IMG/VR virus record: IMGVR_UViG_3300048929_000390
Coordinates: 1 to 37,001 of that record
Source: a virus
Length of the DNA: 37,001 bases
Reading direction: 5' to 3' (one strand)
The notes beneath the pieces are model-generated. The model did no database searches. It saw nothing but the letters and a program-made list of their open reading frames with translations, and was not told where the DNA came from. A program made the translations under genes and the position numbers. Shown piece after piece: positions 31,763 to 37,001 of this stretch. How positions within the stretch are numbered: position 1 is the stretch's first letter; each line of letters opens with the position of its first letter.

Positions 31763-32386
31763 CTACTTCTTCGTCCAGGTGCAGCCGCCCGACGTCTCGA
31801 ACGCCTTGTCGCTGGCCTTGATCGTCACGGTGACGGGGCCGGCGGCGTTCCCGTTGGCGATGATCGCCCCCATGTCGCCGCTCGTGTCCTTCTCCCGCGC
31901 CCAGTAGCAGGACCCGAGGGTGCCCTTCGATCCGTCGGCGCTGTACGTGCCGGGCGCGATCTCGTCCGGCACGGTGTAGGTGCCATCCGAGAACGAGGTC
32001 TGCGGCCCGGCCGGCTGGGCGGGCGCCGCCGCCGGGGCCGCGGCTGCCGGGGCTGCCGGGGCTGCGGCTGCCGGGGCTGCGGCCTGCGTGGTCGGGGACG
32101 CCGCCGACGAGGTGGGGGTGCTGGATCCTCCGCCGTGGGCGACGAGCCCGATCAGCAGGCCGAGCACGAACGTGACGAGCGGCAGGACGAAGCGGCGGGC
32201 CGACTTCTTCGCGGGCGCGGGCAGCTCGACGGGGGTGTTCGTCGGGTGCTGGACGCGGGTCGGCGCCGTGTAGGCGTGCTGGGCCTGCGCCGGGACCGGC
32301 TGCGGCTGTGGCGGAACCCAGTTCTGGCCGCGAGGCTGGGCCGGGGCGGGTGTCGCAGGGTCGGGGCGGTGGGTGTGCTGGGACAC
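31763..32386 (-). CDS. Exported membrane-anchored protein
   Basis: The product has 207 residues from GTG at 32386-32384, chosen for the GAGAGG just upstream; the frame extends to 32437 without one. The N-terminal 80 residues are Pro/Gln-rich. A basic stretch (KKSARR) then precedes a membrane helix (FVLPLVTFVLGLLIGLVAH), an Ala/Pro linker of about 45 residues and a C-terminal domain of 75 residues (GTYTVPDEIAPGTYSADG, SCYWAREKDTSGD, GPVTVTIKASDKAF, GGCTWTKK). Two cysteines may form a disulfide outside the cell. I know this C-terminal domain type from many actinobacterial and actinophage exported proteins. Its leftward, separately promoted position fits a prophage-expressed gene, perhaps changing the host surface or excluding other phages. 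Confidence 0.65.
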   Translation of the reverse strand: MSQHTHRPDPATPAPAQPRGQNWVPPQPQPVPAQAQHAYTAPTRVQHPTNTPVELPAPAKKSARRFVLPLVTFVLGLLIGLVAHGGGSSTPTSSAASPTTQAAAPAAAAPAAPAAAAPAAAPAQPAGPQTSFSDGTYTVPDEIAPGTYSADGSKGTLGSCYWAREKDTSGDMGAIIANGNAAGPVTVTIKASDKAFETSGGCTWTKK

Positions 32387-32401
32387 GAGGGGCCTCTCTC
32401 G

Positions 32402-32413
32402 GGGGTAGGGGTC
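32402..32413 (-). promoter_or_regulatory. Start-associated element GACCCCTACCCC (minus strand)
   Basis: Read on the minus strand, the 12-mer GACCCCTACCCC lies 15 bases upstream of the GTG start at 32386, in the same orientation and at nearly the same distance as the copy before the gene at 16662. Confidence 0.5.
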
Positions 32414-32484
32414 GGGTGGTGCTCCCACAACCAACATCGTTGTGACGTGGAATCGTCGTTACCGGTAGACGACGAGGACGGGCG

Positions 32485-33006
32485 TCACCTCGCCAGGTGG
32501 AGCTCCGCGAGCACAGTGAGAAACTCGGACCGGTTGGGGCTGCCGACCTTCTCCCGCTTGGACTCGAGGACGGCGATCTCCTCGGCCGTCAGACGGAGCT
32601 GCTTGGGTGTGGGCCTGTCGACGGCCTTCCGTGCGCCGCGAGGGCGGGCGGGGAGCCCGGAGTCGTCCCCCGGCACCCCCTTGTCGAAGCGGTCGTCGAG
32701 CTCGTGGTGGTGGGCGCGGAAGGCGTCGAGGAACCACTCCGACCATGACCGGCCTGCGAGGTCGCGCTCGATGGCTTCGACGACGGGGAGCGGGAAGTAG
32801 GCGGTGTACTGCAGCTTCGTGCGCCCTGCGGGTTTCTCGGCGGGCTTGCGTTTCGGCGGGCGGGCCCGCTTCTCGGGCTCCTCCCCCACCGGTTCCCGTT
32901 CGGGGGCGGGCGCCGCTGTCTGCCGCCTCGGCGGGAGTGCGAGCCCGGCCGCCCGGGCGGGTGGCGGGGACGTCATCGCGGACAGGTCGCGGGGGTCCTG
33001 CGTCAT
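32485..33006 (-). CDS. ParB-like ribbon-helix-helix partition protein
   Basis: The product has 173 residues from the ATG at 33006-33004, which overlaps the parA stop by 4 bases. The N-terminal 60 residues are disordered and rich in Pro, Arg and Lys (KRARPPKRKPAEKPAGR). Residues 62-99 (KLQYTAYFPLPVVEAIERDL, then SWSEWFLDAFRAH) and 133-171 (PKQLRLTAEEIAVLESKREK, then NRSEFLTVLAEL) each read as strand-helix-helix, i.e. two ribbon-helix-helix units. Small RHH proteins (ParG, omega) serve as centromere-binding partners of ParA and as autorepressors. It probably binds the 11-bp array upstream of parA. The function rests on gene order and fold. Confidence 0.65.
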   Translation of the reverse strand: MTQDPRDLSAMTSPPPARAAGLALPPRRQTAAPAPEREPVGEEPEKRARPPKRKPAEKPAGRTKLQYTAYFPLPVVEAIERDLAGRSWSEWFLDAFRAHHHELDDRFDKGVPGDDSGLPARPRGARKAVDRPTPKQLRLTAEEIAVLESKREKVGSPNRSEFLTVLAELHLAR

Positions 33007-33908
33007 GGCGCCACCTCGACGCGCTCGGCGAGACGGGCGGTGAACTCCTGGGCGAGCGCCGCATAGTCGGCGGCCAGCCCGGCGGCCGATGCGGCGAGCC
33101 GGGGCCCGGCGTCGTCGGCCCGGTGCCGCCCGGCTCGCAGCTGCGCGAGCCGGGCCGCCTTCGCGGCGGGCAGGTCGGCCTCGACTTCGTGGACGAGACG
33201 GCCGACGTCGCGGGTGTTCACGGCGGCCGCCTCGACGTGCCGGATCCGGGCGTCGAACACGAGGTCGGGGTTCCCCAGGTCCCGCGCCACCGCTTTGCGG
33301 GTGTCGGCGGCGATCCGCTTCGACGTCACCCCGGTCCCGAACAGCACCACGCCGAGGAGCTGCACGTACGGGTTGCTCGACTGGCGGACGGCGGCGAACA
33401 GCTCGGAGACCTCGACGAGCCCGTCGAGGGATGCGGCGTCGCTCTTGGTGGGGATGACGACGTACTCCGACGTGGTCAACGCCATGCGCTGCACCGTCTC
33501 CTCCCCCGGCGGGCAGTCCAACAGGATGAGGTCGTAGTTCCCGGCGAGCGGTGCGAGGGCCTGCTCGACGGCTGTGTCGACGCTCTCGCCGCGGATGGCC
33601 CGGGAGTAGAGCGCGCCCGCCATCTCGCCGATGACCTTCCCGCCGGGGATGACGTCGAGGTTCGGTCGCACGTTCTCCACGGGTGCGAGTGGGGCCCCGG
33701 TGGTGGCGGCGACGAACATCGACCGACCTAGATCATTTCTGGGGTCATTTTTGATGCCGAGGTCGCGGGCCAGGTTTCCCTGGCGGTCGAGATCGCACAG
33801 CAGGACCCGATACCCGGCGGCGGCGATCAGCCCACCGAGGTTCGCGGTGAGCGACGTCTTCCCGACGCCACCCTTCCCGTTGATGAAGGACACGGTGCGC
33901 TCGATCAT
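33003..33908 (-). CDS. parA: ParA-type partition ATPase
   Basis: The product has 301 residues from the ATG at 33908-33906, preceded on its strand by AGGAG; the open frame runs further upstream to 34145 through the repeat array, but that part is low-complexity. It has a deviant Walker A motif, KGGVGKTS, with signature lysine K12 and K17; a Walker A' (VLLCDLDRQGNLA); and a Walker B (LILLDCPPG). There is no N-terminal helix-turn-helix, as in small (type Ib) ParA proteins that work with RHH partners. It uses ATP binding to move DNA on the nucleoid. A ParA in a phage suggests that the prophage is inherited as a plasmid, as in some mycobacteriophages with parABS. Confidence 0.85.
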   Translation of the reverse strand: MIERTVSFINGKGGVGKTSLTANLGGLIAAAGYRVLLCDLDRQGNLARDLGIKNDPRNDLGRSMFVAATTGAPLAPVENVRPNLDVIPGGKVIGEMAGALYSRAIRGESVDTAVEQALAPLAGNYDLILLDCPPGEETVQRMALTTSEYVVIPTKSDAASLDGLVEVSELFAAVRQSSNPYVQLLGVVLFGTGVTSKRIAADTRKAVARDLGNPDLVFDARIRHVEAAAVNTRDVGRLVHEVEADLPAAKAARLAQLRAGRHRADDAGPRLAASAAGLAADYAALAQEFTARLAERVEVAP

Positions 33909-34036
33909 GGCGGGGAGCTCCTGGGGGGCTTGTGGGGTGCGGGTGGCAGGTGGGCCGGTTGCGCGCGGAAAGTACACCACCACTCCCCCACCGGTTGGCG
34001 ACAGACACGCGGCACGTGTCCCATCCATGACGGGCC

Positions 34037-34157
34037 GACACGCGGCACACTGGCCGTCTGTCGGCCACCACCGTGCCGCCCGTTGCCCGCATGTTGGCCG
34101 CCTGTTGGCCGCTGGTGTGCGGCAGGGTGGCAGCCGGTCGGCCACTCACTGGCTACC
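34037..34157. repeat. 11-bp phased repeat array (candidate centromere/operator)
   Basis: From 34048 to 34157 the sequence divides into ten adjacent 11-mers resembling TGTTGGCCGCC. In all ten, base 7 is C; base 6 is G in nine and base 10 is C in nine. The two best units, TGTTGGCCGCC and TGTTGGCCGCT, are at 34092-34113. A weaker unit lies at 34037-34047. The 11-bp spacing places every unit on nearly the same face of the helix, as in the iteron centromeres bound by RHH partition proteins. Confidence 0.6.
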
Positions 34158-34218
34158 CGCGTGCGGCCTCTTGGCGGGGTGCGGTCGGGTAGCGGGCTGC
34201 CCACACGTCACACCGCTC

Positions 34219-34246
34219 CCGGGCCGGTTCCCGACGCCCGGCCCGG
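34219..34246 (-). terminator. Stem-loop downstream of the leftward HTH gene
   Basis: CCGGGCCGG (34219-34227) and CCGGCCCGG (34238-34246) are perfect complements around a 10-base loop. It lies downstream of the gene ending at 34370 and may end that transcript before the partition region. No T tract. Confidence 0.4.
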
Positions 34247-34369
34247 GGGCCGCATGGCCATTCCGAGGGGCTGAGCGCCACGAGGACGCGCCAGTCGGGG
34301 CCGCCCGTGCTCGCGGGCGCGGGAATCGGGAGAATCGATCTCAGCGGGCGGCGGGGGAGTGGCGGGGCG

Positions 34370-34753
34370 TCACGACTTACGGGGCCCCCGGCTCCGTCTC
34401 GCCTTCATCCCCGCTTCGAGCCGTGCGCGCTCCCGGCCACCGACCCGCTCGCGCCCCTTCTCGGCGCGGTCCCGGATCGTCCCGTAATCCATGCCGCACA
34501 CGTCCGCGATGTCCTGCAGCGTCGCACCCGTCTCCACCTCACCAGCCGCCCGGGCGACGGCCACCTCCCATGCCGCCGACGCCGCATCGAACAGGTGGTG
34601 CAGGTCCCGGATAGCCGTCAGCCGGTCCTCCCCGTCCTCGTACGGGGCATCGGCGAGCGCGTAGATCCGGGCGATCAGCTCAGACGTCTCGGGCGTCGGG
34701 TGACCGGTGGGTGGGGGGAGGAGACGGGGCACGGCGAGAACCTTCCGGGGCAC
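34370..34753 (-). CDS. Small helix-turn-helix protein
   Basis: The product has 127 residues from GTG at 34753-34751, with GAGGG upstream; an ATG further up (34795) is less well placed. Residues about 38-85 are helical (SELIARIYALADAPYEDGED, AAWEVAVARAAGEVE). Residues about 85-115 form a sigma-region-4-like helix-turn-helix (GATLQDIADVCGMDYGTIRD), followed by a basic end (RARLEAGMKARRSRGPRKS). It is probably a transcription factor or a packaging or plasmid control protein; the partner is unknown. The 155 bases between its start and the XRE gene (34754-34908) contain no gene and may hold its promoter. Confidence 0.6.
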   Translation of the reverse strand: MPRKVLAVPRLLPPPTGHPTPETSELIARIYALADAPYEDGEDRLTAIRDLHHLFDAASAAWEVAVARAAGEVETGATLQDIADVCGMDYGTIRDRAEKGRERVGGRERARLEAGMKARRSRGPRKS

Positions 34754-34908
34754 GGGTAGGGCCCTCGCAGAGTACGGGGAGAGACCGCAGAACACCCGTC
34801 ACCTATTCCGGGGTCGAATACGTGTCGTCCCGTGCGGGATTTAACCCGTGACCGAGCGGGATCGACGACGAGGCCCGGTGCTCTCGCATCCGGCGGTCCG
34901 GGTGCGCC

Positions 34909-35763
34909 TCACTGGGCGGCCCAGCGGGAGTACCAGCCGGAGACCTCGGCGAGCGCGTCGCGCGCCTCGGCACCAGCCGCGGCGGCACCCCAGAGTCGAT
35001 CAAACTCGGCGACGTAGCGGAGTATGTCGTCCGGGTCGTCGAGGGTGGCAGCGCCATCGACCTGGCTGAGGACCACCGCGGTGTCGTCATAGATGTTGAA
35101 ACCGGGGACCGACGACGGGGAGTCGAGCACCGTGCCGCGGCCGATCCATCGCAGGTCAACGTGGGGGAGACGGCTCACCTCGATCAGGTGCTCGAACTGC
35201 TCGACCATCACCTCGGCGGATCCCAGACCCGGGTACGCGGTCCCTTCGGTCATCACGACCTCGTAGCGGCGGCCGCTGTTGGCTGCCGACTGCACTCCGC
35301 GGGCAAGACGCTCGCGCACGACCTCGGAGTCGGCGGGCTGGCCGAAGATGGCTGCCGCGTACCGCGGTGACTGCAGCTGACCGAGCACGACCCCGGACGA
35401 GTACGACCGCATCCGTTGCACGGACTCTTCGAGGCGACGGAATCGTCGCTGCACGTGCAGCACGTTGCGGCCGCGGACGACGACGAATCGATGCTCCTCG
35501 CGCTGCTCTTTGTGATCTTCGGCGAGCTGCACCAGTTGGTCCCTCCACTCGTGGGGGAGCCGGTAGAGGTCCGCCAGCTCGACTGCCTGCTTCGGTGTCG
35601 GGACGCTGCCCGGCGGGTCCTGCTCCATGCGGGACACCGACGACTGGGGGAGGCTCGTCGACTTCGCCACGGCGCTCTGCGACAGGCCGGCGATTCGGCG
35701 GGCAGCGCGGAGGAGCGGCCCCAGCTTGTGCGGGGGCCGCTCCGGAAACGCACTGTCCGTCAT
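34909..35763 (-). CDS. XRE-family regulator with DUF5753 domain
   Basis: The product has 284 residues from ATG at 35763-35761. Residues about 14-50 are a classic helix-turn-helix (LLRAARRIAGLSQSAVAKST, then LPQSSVSRMEQD). The rest is the DUF5753 domain found behind such HTHs in actinobacteria. Typical blocks are SYSSGVVLGQLQSPRYAAAI, YEVVMTEGTAY, VEQFEHLIEVSRLPHVDLRW and PGFNIYDDTAVVLSQ. In Streptomyces these regulators come with a small partner gene and control development or antibiotics. Here it lies in a three-gene leftward operon, 5 bases after the DUF6879 gene, and may act as the prophage repressor, with the palindrome at 36632 as a candidate site. Confidence 0.8.
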   Translation of the reverse strand: MTDSAFPERPPHKLGPLLRAARRIAGLSQSAVAKSTSLPQSSVSRMEQDPPGSVPTPKQAVELADLYRLPHEWRDQLVQLAEDHKEQREEHRFVVVRGRNVLHVQRRFRRLEESVQRMRSYSSGVVLGQLQSPRYAAAIFGQPADSEVVRERLARGVQSAANSGRRYEVVMTEGTAYPGLGSAEVMVEQFEHLIEVSRLPHVDLRWIGRGTVLDSPSSVPGFNIYDDTAVVLSQVDGAATLDDPDDILRYVAEFDRLWGAAAAGAEARDALAEVSGWYSRWAAQ

Positions 35764-35768
35764 GTCGA

Positions 35769-36332
35769 TCAGGCTGCCAGTCGTCTCTGCAGCTCAGGGT
35801 GGCGGGCATACCAGGTGTCGAAGGGCTCGGCTGCCGCCCACAGCGCGGCCCGCTCGCGGCGGCAGACGTCGAGGAGCTCGGGCGCGAACTCGCCGCCGCA
35901 CCACCGGCCGACCTCGTCGTAGTGCATCCGGATCACTGCCGTGTCGTTGAGGAGCCAGTAGTCGAAGCCGAGGAGCGGCGGGATCCTGTGCTCGCCGCGA
36001 TGCAGGACGCGGATGTCCTCGCCCGCCGGGCCATTCAGCGCGTAGCCCCATTCGCAGGCGTACCGCTCGTACTCGGTCAGCTCGGGGGTGAAGATCCGCA
36101 CCCGCTCCGAGCGGATCCCGTTGGCCGCACGCTGGGCGAGGACATCGAAGTTGAGCTGCTTGCGCTCCCACGTCGGTTCGAGCTCCCCAGCCTGCCAACG
36201 CCGGAAGTCGTCTCCGTCGGAGGTGACCGCGTAGGCAGGGAGCTGCTCGATCCGCCACGCGACGTCGCCCTCCCCGCGCAGGTAGGAGCGGATGACGGGC
36301 CCGACCTCGTGGGGCTCCAGGAAGTCGCCCAT
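35769..36332 (-). CDS. DUF6879 family protein
   Basis: The product has 187 residues from ATG at 36332-36330. It has the features of the actinobacterial DUF6879 family: 'SYLRGEGDVAWRIEQLPAYA', 'DDFRRWQAGELEPTWE', 'RIFTPELTEYERYACEWGYA', 'DYWLLNDTAVIRMHYDEVGR' and 'EPFDTWYARHPELQRRLA'. These proteins are regularly encoded beside XRE/DUF5753 regulators, as here, but their biochemistry is unknown. It sits two bases after the small upstream gene and five before the XRE gene, so all three are probably one transcript. Confidence 0.8.
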   Translation of the reverse strand: MGDFLEPHEVGPVIRSYLRGEGDVAWRIEQLPAYAVTSDGDDFRRWQAGELEPTWERKQLNFDVLAQRAANGIRSERVRIFTPELTEYERYACEWGYALNGPAGEDIRVLHRGEHRIPPLLGFDYWLLNDTAVIRMHYDEVGRWCGGEFAPELLDVCRRERAALWAAAEPFDTWYARHPELQRRLAA

Positions 36333-36334
36333 GC

Positions 36335-36553
36335 TCAGACCTCCAGGTCCTTGAGCAGCTCGCGCGGCACGTAGCCGAGCTGCTCGCCTGGGCCGACCAG
36401 GTGTGCGAACTCGGCGAGTACGGCCGGGTCGTCGACCACTCTCGTGACGACGAACAGGTCGTCGGTGGTGTCGGTGGTGAGCACAGCAGGACAGCTCTCG
36501 ATGTCCGGGCACTTGTTCGTTCCGGCCATGGTGCGCAGCGTCGTGATCTTCAT
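36335..36553 (-). CDS. Small Cys-containing protein of the XRE operon
   Basis: The product has 72 residues from ATG at 36553-36551; the preceding MDRLPSK frame to 36637 overlaps the operator region. It begins MKITTLRTMAGTNKCPDIES, has a C-x6-C pair (KCPDIESCPAVL) and a strand-rich middle (TTDDLFVVTRVVDDPAVLAE), and ends VPRELLKDLEV. Short proteins of this pattern ('C...CPAVY.TDRGT..VQG') commonly accompany DUF6879 and XRE/DUF5753 genes in actinobacteria. It is the first gene of the operon. Confidence 0.65.
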   Translation of the reverse strand: MKITTLRTMAGTNKCPDIESCPAVLTTDTTDDLFVVTRVVDDPAVLAEFAHLVGPGEQLGYVPRELLKDLEV

Positions 36554-36617
36554 GGGTCCCCTTCCCGCGGTCAGCGGTTCGAGTGTCCGGCGCTGCGCCG
36601 ATCGAGTCAACGTGCCC

Positions 36618-36650
36618 TTGGATGGTAGACGATCCAATCAGTCATTGGAT
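36618..36650. promoter_or_regulatory. Palindromic operator upstream of the XRE operon
   Basis: ATCCAAT (36632-36638) and ATTGGAT (36644-36650) are perfect inverted repeats with a 5-base spacer. A third half-site, TTGGAT, lies at 36618-36623. The stretch is clearly less GC-rich than the surroundings. It is 65 bases upstream of the leftward operon and 130 bases upstream of the rightward gene, so it may control both. I see no certain -35/-10 pair. Confidence 0.6.
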
Positions 36651-36779
36651 AGCGTGGCGTGCAGCGGTCGCCCGCCGGGTGCCGCCCTCCGAGTCCCCTC
36701 CCGGAGCCCCGGCGGGCGACCGAATCACACAACGCGCGCACGCCCGCGACCGCGTGCGCGCACACGCAAGGAGACAGCA

Positions 36780-36965
36780 GTGGCGAACCACCGGGCGCAC
36801 TGGCAGCCCAACACGGTGAGCGCGGGGGATCGGAAGGCCGCGAACAAGCGGATGGACAAGCACGTCGAGCGGCACCCGGAGTGCGCCGACGCCGACGTGT
36901 GCGTGCACTCCGGGCTGCTCTTCTCCTCCGCCTACTGCGTCGGCTGCAACCGACAGATCGGCTGA
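36780..36965 (+). CDS. Small zinc-ribbon-like protein
   Basis: The product has 61 residues from GTG 36780, with AAGGAG (36768-36773) as ribosome binding site. The basic N-terminal half (NHRAHWQPNTVSAGDRKAAN, KRMDKHVERHPEC) is followed by CADADVCVHSG and CVGCNRQIG, giving C-x6-C ... CxxC and nearby His residues, a possible zinc site. It is the first rightward gene of the next block, transcribed away from the repressor-type operon. The function is unknown; an early regulatory role is possible. Confidence 0.6.
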   Translation: MANHRAHWQPNTVSAGDRKAANKRMDKHVERHPECADADVCVHSGLLFSSAYCVGCNRQIG

Positions 36966-36970
36966 CCTGC

Positions 36971-36982
36971 GACCCCTACCCC
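36971..36982 (+). promoter_or_regulatory. Start-associated element GACCCCTACCCC
   Basis: A further copy of the 12-mer lies six bases after the stop of the gene at 36780. By analogy with the other copies, a rightward gene should start about 15 bases later, just beyond the window edge. Confidence 0.45.
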
Positions 36983-37001
36983 ACCTGCGCGGCAGCCCTG
37001 G

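Larger units (their letters stand above)
33909..34369. other. 461-bp non-coding partition control region
   Basis: No convincing gene lies here on either strand. The region holds the parA ribosome binding site, the phased repeat array (34037-34157) and a hairpin at 34219-34246. GTGCCGCGTGTC (minus strand) also occurs twice, at 34005-34016 and 34037-34048. A minus-strand TACTTT around 33970 could be a -10 element for parA, but no good -35 is seen. Confidence 0.5.

Noticed and set aside
33909-34141. N-terminal extension of ParA across the repeat array
   Set aside because: The extension is low-complexity and encoded by the iterons. The ATG at 33908 has a ribosome binding site and starts right at the Walker A strand.
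34804-34830. tRNA T-arm-like sequence (GGGGTCGAATAC) as a possible attachment site
   Set aside because: One base short of the T-loop consensus, with no acceptor stem, anticodon arm or CCA. No integrase nearby.

Overview
The window is a near-complete late region plus the start of the regulatory region of a temperate, tailed siphovirus-type phage or prophage of a high-GC actinobacterium. The supports are very high GC with GTG as the commonest start, a canonical head-neck-tail-lysis gene order, a -1 frameshifted tail assembly chaperone pair, a long tape measure protein, an r1t-like holin, and regulators of the XRE/DUF5753 plus DUF6879 type that are typical of Streptomyces, Pseudonocardia and relatives. 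The exact host genus cannot be read from the sequence. No integrase is visible. A ParA gene with a ribbon-helix-helix partner sits next to an 11-bp phased repeat array, so maintenance as an extrachromosomal plasmid prophage is possible.

Layout of the + strand (1-31.7 kb). It opens with the C-terminal end of a probable portal protein, then six small tightly coupled genes (374-2006) encoding zinc-finger-like, membrane and coiled-coil proteins. Next come a 2H phosphoesterase-MuF fusion (2017-3537), a capsid maturation protease with a nested scaffold gene (3555-5279), and the major capsid protein (5448-6821). Neck genes follow, including a stand-alone NUMOD3-repeat protein (7801-8325). Then come the major tail protein (9095-10243), the tail chaperones with an AAACCCT slippery site (10392-11035), a gp10-like neck protein (11028) and the tape measure (11541-15035). 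From 15 to 31 kb lies a large adsorption and host-surface module. It contains a 916-residue tail protein with lectin-like domains, three paralogous C1q-like jelly-roll domains (the last in a polypeptide that ends in a GH16 glycosidase), a LamG-like lectin, and an SGNH esterase carrying 33 C-terminal copies of a 19-21-residue repeat. Membrane and holin genes (24.0-25.7 kb) are separated from the endolysin (30771-31691) by these fibre genes.

Layout of the - strand (31.7-36.6 kb). A strong bidirectional terminator separates the lysin from leftward genes. These encode an exported membrane-anchored protein, the ParB-like RHH protein, ParA, an HTH protein, an XRE/DUF5753 regulator, a DUF6879 protein and a small Cys-containing protein. 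A perfect palindromic operator lies upstream of the last operon, and a small rightward zinc-ribbon-like gene starts beyond it.

The items most worth following up are: the virion-associated 2H phosphoesterase, whose superfamily includes the anti-CBASS enzyme Acb1; the 11-bp iteron array as a centromere; the start-associated GACCCCTACCCC element found four times; two nested in-frame starts, inside the protease and inside the endolysin; and the DSAPA(T/V)D repeat shared between two distant tail genes.
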